A stretch of DNA of 18,834 nucleotides, taken from NCBI GenBank assembly GCA_046757565.1, contig JBHHYN010000047.1, forward strand, positions 1 through 18,834, in the 5' to 3' direction. Positions 13,925-18,834 of this stretch are shown here, piece after piece. The notes under the pieces are model-generated. The model did not search any database, had not been told where the DNA came from, and worked only from the letters and a program-made list of their open reading frames with translations. The DNA comes from JBHHYN01 sp046757565. Its GTDB lineage: Bacteria > Pseudomonadota > Gammaproteobacteria > Eutrophobiales > Eutrophobiaceae. The position numbers and the translations under genes are program-made. Numbering within the stretch: position 1 is the first letter of the stretch; each line of letters starts with the position of its first letter.

Positions 13925-15360
13925 GATGCCTTCTGTTTTTTCCCCTTCTTTCTGCGCGCCTGCAGGGTTGTTCCCTCCGGCGCGTGCCCGTGTCCACTGT
14001 CTGCATTGCGCTTCCCGGCTTCTTTTATTGCGGGCGCCACGGCCGCTCCCCAATCGAGTTCTTCATCCTGCCTGTAGGCTTTTCCCAACTGCCAGGCGAT
14101 CTGGGCGCGCGCCAATTCCACCCCCATATAAAAGGCATGGGGGGCATCATCCTGCAGTTGCTGCAACAGCGGAAACAGGGCGTACGGGTCCGTGCCGCCG
14201 AGCATGCCATCGCGATTAAAGACATGTATCCCCTCGCTGCTCAGCTGTACTCGGTAGCTGGGATCGCGTATCGCTTGCGCCAGTTCGGTGATCTCTTCCA
14301 GTGTACAGGAAAAGGGTTTGCGGGCGTGACCCACCAGCAACGAACTATCCAGTCCCTTCGGCAAGCTGTTGTCCTCTCTGGCGGCATACATGATACGCCT
14401 CGCCCGGTCCGCTTCGCGCACGGCGGAACAGGCATGGGGACTGACCTCCGTGGTCAAGACACTGGTAATCCCTAACTCCGAGATCAAACCAAACAACATG
14501 GCATTGATCCCTGTGGTATCGGCTTCCGTCAGTTCCGTCAGATTGCCAATCCCCATCATAATATCAATATCGGGGTAACGATTCCGCAAAGCATGATAAC
14601 GGATGATTGAATCAGTAAACCCGAAGTGAATCGGATCCAGAATGCTGTCGGCAATAAAGGGTTTGCTCCCGGCGGCGAGCCCTTCCACAGCACGTCCAAG
14701 TGAATCCAGATCGCCGTGTTCAGCCGGGATCAGGACAGGCACGGAATTGACTTCATCGGCGATCCATAGAGTGGTTTCATTCAGGCTCAACAGGTAATCG
14801 GCGCCTGCCCGGCCGCCACGCAACAGTTCATCCTGCTCCAGGGAATCGATACTGACCCGGTGACCCTGATCATGCAGGGCCTGGACGGTCTCTTCAAGAT
14901 GCGGGAAATCCGTTTCGGGCAGACAACCGATATCGATAACATCAGCGCCGTCTTCACGATAGCGTGCCGCCCTCTCCAGCACCCGGGGGATATCGAGTTG
15001 CGCTGCCTCGACGATTTCCGCAAAGATGCTGACATCATAACGGCTCAGATCGGGCGGTTGGCAATCTCTCCCGAAAAAGCCGGGCAGGCCCTTCAGATCC
15101 TCCGGCCCGCGAATCACCGTTACCCCCAACTGTGCAGAGAGCGCCTCCAGATCGCCACGGCAAAGCCCCGGTACGATGACCCGGTCCGCATTAATGTTGC
15201 CGAGACGGCGCTGTATCATACCGGCGGTCATCAAGGCGGCGACACTGACGCCGATATTTCTTACTTCATAGGTAAAGTCAACGTCGTGCATGGCCTGTAA
15301 CACCCGATGCAGGCGCTGCTCCGCAAGCTTGCCCGTCAGGAAAAGAATACGCTCCGCCAT
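13921..15360 (-). CDS. DUF6513 / dihydropteroate-synthase-like protein of the H4MPT gene set
   Basis: A 479-residue protein. The N-terminal ~115 residues (starting MAERILFLTGKLAEQRLHRV) form the DUF6513 region. Next comes a TIM-barrel of the pterin-binding (DHPS-like) type with YREDGADVIDIGCLPETDFP, VSIDSLEQDELLRGG, LSLNETT and MMGIGNLTELTEADT. The C-terminal part includes LTTEVSPHACSAVREADRARRIMYAA. Proteins of this type replace folate-type DHPS in archaea and accompany H4MPT genes in methylotrophs; a role in joining the pterin to the aryl moiety is plausible but unproven. The last 30 residues are a basic tail (ARRKKGKKQKAS) overlapping the DUF447 start. It is the first gene of the operon; only a poor ribosome site precedes the ATG. 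Confidence 0.88.
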   Translation of the reverse strand: MAERILFLTGKLAEQRLHRVLQAMHDVDFTYEVRNIGVSVAALMTAGMIQRRLGNINADRVIVPGLCRGDLEALSAQLGVTVIRGPEDLKGLPGFFGRDCQPPDLSRYDVSIFAEIVEAAQLDIPRVLERAARYREDGADVIDIGCLPETDFPHLEETVQALHDQGHRVSIDSLEQDELLRGGRAGADYLLSLNETTLWIADEVNSVPVLIPAEHGDLDSLGRAVEGLAAGSKPFIADSILDPIHFGFTDSIIRYHALRNRYPDIDIMMGIGNLTELTEADTTGINAMLFGLISELGITSVLTTEVSPHACSAVREADRARRIMYAAREDNSLPKGLDSSLLVGHARKPFSCTLEEITELAQAIRDPSYRVQLSSEGIHVFNRDGMLGGTDPYALFPLLQQLQDDAPHAFYMGVELARAQIAWQLGKAYRQDEELDWGAAVAPAIKEAGKRNADSGHGHAPEGTTLQARRKKGKKQKAS

Positions 15361-15657
15361 TTCGATATTTTATCCAGCCGACCTCTTCACCCTGCGCAGG
15401 GTAACAGTATCGATCACGTTTTCCCATGTGGCTGATATCAACCAGATAATGGTCTATGCCACGCAACAGAGGGCCCTTCCCGGAGCATACGCATTACCGA
15501 CGAGCAGGAGCCATACTTTTACAACATTCTGTTTTTCATGGGATTTTAAGGCATAATACCGGGATTAAGACGATTCAGCCAGTGCTGGCATAATTCTCGC
15601 TCCATCTATCAGTTTACCCGTGCTAATGGGTTTGCAAAAACAGCAAAAAGTAATTCA
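15361..15657. other. Divergent intergenic region between the H4MPT operon and pqqB
   Basis: No credible gene here; in particular no peptide with the PqqA Glu-x3-Tyr motif on either strand. It contains a perfect 14-nt palindrome ACCCTGCGCAGGGT (15389-15402), 29 bases before the DUF6513 ATG. A possible plus-strand promoter is TTAAGA (15565-15570), an 18-base spacer and CATAAT (15589-15594); GCCAG-TG-CTGGC (15579-15590) lies within its spacer. An 11-codon frame (15626-15661) ends in a TGA overlapping the pqqB ATG. Confidence 0.5.
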
Positions 15658-16572
15658 ATGAGAGTACACATCCTTGGCTCAGGGGCAGGCGGAGGTTTTC
15701 CGCAGTGGAATTGTAATTGCCGCAACTGCCGCAGGATACGCCGCGGCGAGATGCAGGGAGCGGCGCGCACGCAGTCATCCATCACCCTCAGCAGCAACGA
15801 ACAGGAGTGGGTATTATTCAATGCCTCGCCCGATATTCGAACGCAACTGGAATCGTTCCCTCCCCTGCAACCGGCGCGTGCCGTTCGCGATACCGGCATC
15901 TGCGCCATTGTGCTATGCGATGCGCAGATCGACCACACCACAGGGCTGATGATGCTGCGCGAACATACCCGGCCCTGGGACATCTACTGCACCGAAGCCG
16001 TGCATCAGGATCTCACCACCGGCTATCCCCTGTTCAACGTCCTGGAACATTTTCGCGGGGTAAACTGGCATGAGATCGCCACGGACGAATCCACCTTTAC
16101 CATTGAACAGGCAGAGGGGCTGATATTCACCGGGGTGCCGCTGAAGAGTGAGGCCCCCCCCTATTCTCCCCACCGGCACAATACACAACCGGGGGACAAC
16201 ATGGGTTTCAGGATCGAGGACAGCAACAGCGGGAAAAACCTGTTCTACGCCCCGGGGCTCGGCGAGATCGAAGCGCATGTGCTGCGCTACATGGAGGAGG
16301 CGGACTGTGTCCTTATCGACGGCACCGTCTGGACCAACGATGAGATGTCCCATGAAGGGATCAGCAACAAGCTGGCCAGCGAAATGGGACACCTGGACCA
16401 GTCGAGCGAGGGCGGCATCATGCAGACCCTCAAACCCCTTGAACGCCCAAGGAAGGTCCTTATCCATATCAACAACACCAATCCCATACTCGATGAGGCG
16501 TCACCGGAACATGCCGAACTGCTCAATGCCGGCATAGAGCTGGCCTTTGACGGTATGGACATCACCCTTTAG
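15658..16572 (+). CDS. pqqB: PqqB, PQQ biosynthesis hydroxylase (metallo-beta-lactamase fold)
   Basis: PqqB is reported to hydroxylate the tyrosine of the excised Glu-Tyr dipeptide during PQQ synthesis. The 304-residue protein opens with the family signature MRVHILGSGAGGGFPQWNCN and its structural Cys motif CNCRNC. It also shows NASPDIRTQL, DAQIDHTTGLMMLREH (the altered metallo-beta-lactamase metal motif), LFYAPGLGEIE and HINNTNPIL. Length and motifs are normal. It is the first gene of pqqBCDE; the ribosome site is weak. It diverges from the H4MPT operon. Confidence 0.96.
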   Translation: MRVHILGSGAGGGFPQWNCNCRNCRRIRRGEMQGAARTQSSITLSSNEQEWVLFNASPDIRTQLESFPPLQPARAVRDTGICAIVLCDAQIDHTTGLMMLREHTRPWDIYCTEAVHQDLTTGYPLFNVLEHFRGVNWHEIATDESTFTIEQAEGLIFTGVPLKSEAPPYSPHRHNTQPGDNMGFRIEDSNSGKNLFYAPGLGEIEAHVLRYMEEADCVLIDGTVWTNDEMSHEGISNKLASEMGHLDQSSEGGIMQTLKPLERPRKVLIHINNTNPILDEASPEHAELLNAGIELAFDGMDITL

Positions 16573-16593
16573 GCGAACAGGAGCAATGAGAAG

Positions 16594-17325
16594 ATGAGTG
16601 CTGAGGTAAAGCCCCCGTGGACGAGGCAGGAATTCGAGCAGAAACTCAGGGAGAAGGAGAAGTATTATCACATCCACCACGAGTTTCATATCCTGATGAA
16701 TTCGGGAAAACTGGATCAGAAGGCCATTCGGGGCTGGGTCGCCAACCGTTTCTACTACCAGGTGGCCATTCCGGTGAAGGATGCGGCCATCATGTCCAAC
16801 TGCTGGGACCGGGATGTGCGCCGCCAGTGGGTACAGCGCATCCTCGATCACGACGGCGCACAGGGAGAAGAAGGCGGCATCGAGGCCTGGCTGCAACTGG
16901 GCGAGGCAGTGGGACTGGAGAGGGAGGAGCTCCTCACTCATAAACACCTGCTTCCAGGCGTGAAATTCGCCATCGATGCCTACATCAACTTTGCCCGCCG
17001 GCAACCCTGGGAGGTGGCGGCCAGTTCCTCCTTGACCGAACTCTTTGCGCCAACCATACACCAGCGGCGTCTGGATAACTGGCCCAAATACTACCCGTGG
17101 ATCGACAAGCAGGGCTACAACTATTTCCGCAAACGCCTGAGTGAAGCGCGGCGCGATGTACAACATGGCCTGGACATCACCCTGGATTATTACAAAACCC
17201 GTGAACAACAGGAGAAGATGCTGGACGTGTTGCAATTCAAACTGGACGTGTTGTGGACCATGCTGGACTGCATGTGGATGGCCTACATCGAAAACAAACC
17301 GCCCTATCACAATATCGAACGCTGA
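16594..17325 (+). CDS. pqqC: PqqC, pyrroloquinoline-quinone synthase
   Basis: Catalyses the final ring closure and eight-electron oxidation to PQQ, using O2 without a metal. The 243-residue helical protein has YYHIHHEFHILMNSGKL, WVANRFYYQVAIPVKDAAIM, RRQWVQRILDHDG and a C-terminal TMLDCMWMAYIENKPPYH-type end, all typical. The ATG at 16594 is preferred over the one at 16586, whose frame closes after three codons; AGGAG lies about 10 bases upstream. It follows pqqB by 21 bases. The need for O2 contrasts with the possible FNR control at the FDH end of the window. Confidence 0.96.
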   Translation: MSAEVKPPWTRQEFEQKLREKEKYYHIHHEFHILMNSGKLDQKAIRGWVANRFYYQVAIPVKDAAIMSNCWDRDVRRQWVQRILDHDGAQGEEGGIEAWLQLGEAVGLEREELLTHKHLLPGVKFAIDAYINFARRQPWEVAASSSLTELFAPTIHQRRLDNWPKYYPWIDKQGYNYFRKRLSEARRDVQHGLDITLDYYKTREQQEKMLDVLQFKLDVLWTMLDCMWMAYIENKPPYHNIER

Positions 17326-17327
17326 AC

Positions 17328-17612
17328 GTGAAACCACCATTCACCCGTGACACCATCCCCGAGATCGCTCCCACCCACCGTTTCCAGTGGGAAGAGGTCC
17401 AGCAGTGTCATGTCATCCTGTATCCGGAGGGCATGGTGAAACTGAATCCCAGCGCCAGCGAAATCCTGAAGCACTGTGACGGTAGAAACAGTATTGCCGC
17501 AATTATACAAGCCTTGAATGACCAGTTTCCGGGATCGGACCTGGAACATGATGTTTTTCAATTTCTGGAGGTCGCCCATGAAAATGGCTGGATCCAAACA
17601 AAACACGATTAA
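17328..17612 (+). CDS. pqqD: PqqD, PqqA-binding peptide chaperone
   Basis: A small RiPP-recognition protein that presents the precursor peptide PqqA to the radical SAM enzyme PqqE. With the GTG at 17328 (2 bases after the pqqC stop) the product is 94 residues, the family norm. An ATG further upstream (17253) would give 119 residues but lies deep inside pqqC. Blocks seen: FQWEEVQQCHVILYPEGMVKLN, SASEILKHCDGRNSIAAII (given as ends FQWEEVQ, MVKLN and EILKHCDG) and the C-terminal ENGWI. Its end overlaps the pqqE start by 35 bases. Confidence 0.92.
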   Translation: MKPPFTRDTIPEIAPTHRFQWEEVQQCHVILYPEGMVKLNPSASEILKHCDGRNSIAAIIQALNDQFPGSDLEHDVFQFLEVAHENGWIQTKHD

Positions 17613-18723
17613 ACCGCCTCTCTGGCTGTTGGCCGAATTGACCTATGCCTGCCCGTTGCAGTGTCCCTACTGCTCCAATCCCGTGGACATGATCAAATAC
17701 AAGGACGAACTCAGCACCGCGGAGTGGATCCGGGTGCTGCAACAGGGACGCAAAATGGGAGCGACCCAACTGGGTTTCTCCGGAGGGGAACCACTGATAC
17801 GCCAGGACCTGGGCGAGTTGATTGCGGAGGCAAGGCGGCTCGGCTATTACAGCAACCTTATCACCTCCGGTGTGGGCATGGATGAGGAGCGCATCAGGAG
17901 CTTCAGGGAAGCCGGGCTGGATCATATCCAGGTGAGCTTTCAGGCAAGTTCCGAGGAACTCAATAACTTCCTTGCCGGCACCGACGCCTTTCAGCATAAA
18001 ATAGAAATGGCGCGGCTGGTGAAGCAATACGGTTATCCCATGGTGTTATGTTTTGTTCTGCACCGCCGCAATGAAGACCAGATTGAAGAGATCCTGCAAC
18101 TCGCTATCAGCCTGGAAGCGGATTATGTCGAACTGGCGACGACCCAGTATTACGGCTGGGCCTATCACAACCGTGAGCAGTTGCTGCCGACACGGCAACA
18201 ACTGGCCCATGCGGAACAGGTGGCCAAGGAGTACCAGGAACGCATGAAAGGCAAGATGAAGATCTATTACGTGATCCCGGACTATTTTGAAAACCGGCCG
18301 AAGCGCTGCATGGACGGCTGGGGTTCCGTATTTCTGACGGTTGCCCCTGACGGCGTTGCCCTGCCCTGCCATGCGGCACGGCAACTACCCGGCCTGGAAT
18401 TTCCCAACATCCGCGATCACGACATTGAATGGATCTGGAATGAATCGCCCGCGTTCAACCGCTTCCGCGGCCTGGACTGGATGAAAGAGCCGTGCCGAAG
18501 CTGTCCGGAGAAGGAGAAAGACCTGGGCGGCTGCCGTTGTCAGGCCTATATGTTAACAGCGGATGCCGCCAATGCCGATCCCGTCTGTGACAAGTCACCC
18601 CACCACCAGAAGATCCTGGACCAGATCGAAGCGGTTGCCGGAGCGGAATTCGAAGAGAAACCGCTGGTTTTCAGAAACATGAAAAAATCCAGGGATATTA
18701 TGAAAGAAACAGAGACAGCGTAA
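17578..18723 (+). CDS. pqqE: PqqE, radical SAM PqqA peptide cyclase
   Basis: Makes the Glu-Tyr carbon-carbon crosslink in PqqA, the first committed PQQ step. The product is 381 residues. The radical SAM motif is C25-x3-C29-x2-C32 (YACPLQCPYCSNP), followed by GFSGGEPLIR. The C-terminal SPASM domain carries the auxiliary-cluster cysteines (RCMDGWGS, PDGVALPCHAAR, CRSCPEKEKDLGGCRCQAY, DPVCD). The start at 17578 is chosen because GGAGG stands 6 bases before it and the length matches the family; an upstream ATG (17518) would add 20 residues. It is translationally overlapped with pqqD. Confidence 0.96.
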   Translation: MKMAGSKQNTIKPPLWLLAELTYACPLQCPYCSNPVDMIKYKDELSTAEWIRVLQQGRKMGATQLGFSGGEPLIRQDLGELIAEARRLGYYSNLITSGVGMDEERIRSFREAGLDHIQVSFQASSEELNNFLAGTDAFQHKIEMARLVKQYGYPMVLCFVLHRRNEDQIEEILQLAISLEADYVELATTQYYGWAYHNREQLLPTRQQLAHAEQVAKEYQERMKGKMKIYYVIPDYFENRPKRCMDGWGSVFLTVAPDGVALPCHAARQLPGLEFPNIRDHDIEWIWNESPAFNRFRGLDWMKEPCRSCPEKEKDLGGCRCQAYMLTADAANADPVCDKSPHHQKILDQIEAVAGAEFEEKPLVFRNMKKSRDIMKETETA

Positions 18724-18834
18724 TTAATACAATTACCAGACAGGATGTACAGGATAACATCCCCTCTGAATCTTAAATATTAAGGCTCTTCAGCAGAATC
18801 TGTGGGTTAACAAGAAAGACTTTTGAATAAAAAC
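18724..18834. other. Non-coding tail after pqqE
   Basis: No gene is visible. A 6-bp hairpin GGATGT-8-ACATCC (18743-18762) with the phrase ACAGGATGTACAGGAT resembles degenerate copies of a common proteobacterial intergenic repeat. No U-run follows closely, so a terminator is not called. No pqqA-like peptide is seen here. Confidence 0.4.

Noticed and set aside
13925..14053. N-terminal extension of the DUF447 frame (43 extra residues)
   Set aside because: It lies wholly inside the DUF6513 coding sequence and is low-complexity basic sequence; the ATG at 13924 with ATGA overlap gives the family's normal start.
15278..15466. Short minus-strand frame containing EEVGWIKY, considered as pqqA
   Set aside because: Glu and Tyr are separated by five residues, not three, and the frame runs into the DUF6513 gene; no PqqA-like surroundings.
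16501..17340. 279-residue open frame opposite pqqC
   Set aside because: It is antisense to intact, motif-complete pqqC; no recognisable domain.
1..18834. CRISPR arrays, tRNA or rRNA genes, transposases, phage genes
   Set aside because: None seen: no regularly spaced repeats, no cloverleaf-like or rRNA-like segments recognised, and no transposase or integrase motifs in the reading frames.

Overview
The window (about 18.8 kb, moderately GC-rich) looks like chromosome from a gammaproteobacterium with a methylotrophic or formate-oxidising side. This rests on gene content and protein style, not on a phylogenetic marker. It is almost entirely cofactor and enzyme-maturation genes for oxidising one-carbon compounds: molybdenum cofactor (Moco), formate dehydrogenase (FDH), pyrroloquinoline quinone (PQQ), and the bacterial tetrahydromethanopterin/methylofuran (H4MPT/MFR) pathway.

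Left part (1-3857, minus strand): an FDH operon. It reads from right to left as a multi-cluster 4Fe-4S protein, a possible 56-residue small ORF, a TorD-family chaperone, a small twin-arginine 'FDH-region' protein, and the catalytic FDH alpha subunit (Cys-type, Tat-exported), which runs off the left edge. It diverges from a plus-strand Moco group: moaA and fdhD (4042-5968), then mobA, mobB and moeA (6326-8773). A small convergent DUF6494-type gene sits between fdhD and mobA. The FDH/moaA intergenic region carries a 9/10 match to the FNR/ANR box, so at least one of the two sides is probably oxygen-controlled.

Middle (8774-11978): a repeat-rich gap with palindromic REP-like units and a 10-C tract. 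Then come cyanase (cynS) and a secreted purple-acid-phosphatase-type metallophosphatase on the minus strand. The Moco set resumes with moaE-moaD (minus) and divergent moaC (plus). The cynS/phosphatase pair therefore interrupts the Moco genes.

Right part: an AT-rich spacer with a perfect 22-nt palindrome. Next is a tightly packed minus-strand operon of DUF6513 (pterin-binding, DHPS-like), DUF447, mfnB (methylofuran precursor synthase) and a pterin-4a-carbinolamine dehydratase (12223-15360). Divergent from it is pqqBCDE (15658-18723). No pqqA is visible.

Taken together (inference): PQQ would serve a periplasmic alcohol dehydrogenase, H4MPT and methylofuran would carry the formaldehyde-to-formate step, and Moco with FdhD would arm the formate dehydrogenase. 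The window is thus a cofactor-supply island for the methanol to formaldehyde to formate to CO2 route. The dehydrogenases other than FDH, and the H4MPT-pathway enzymes themselves, are not in view.
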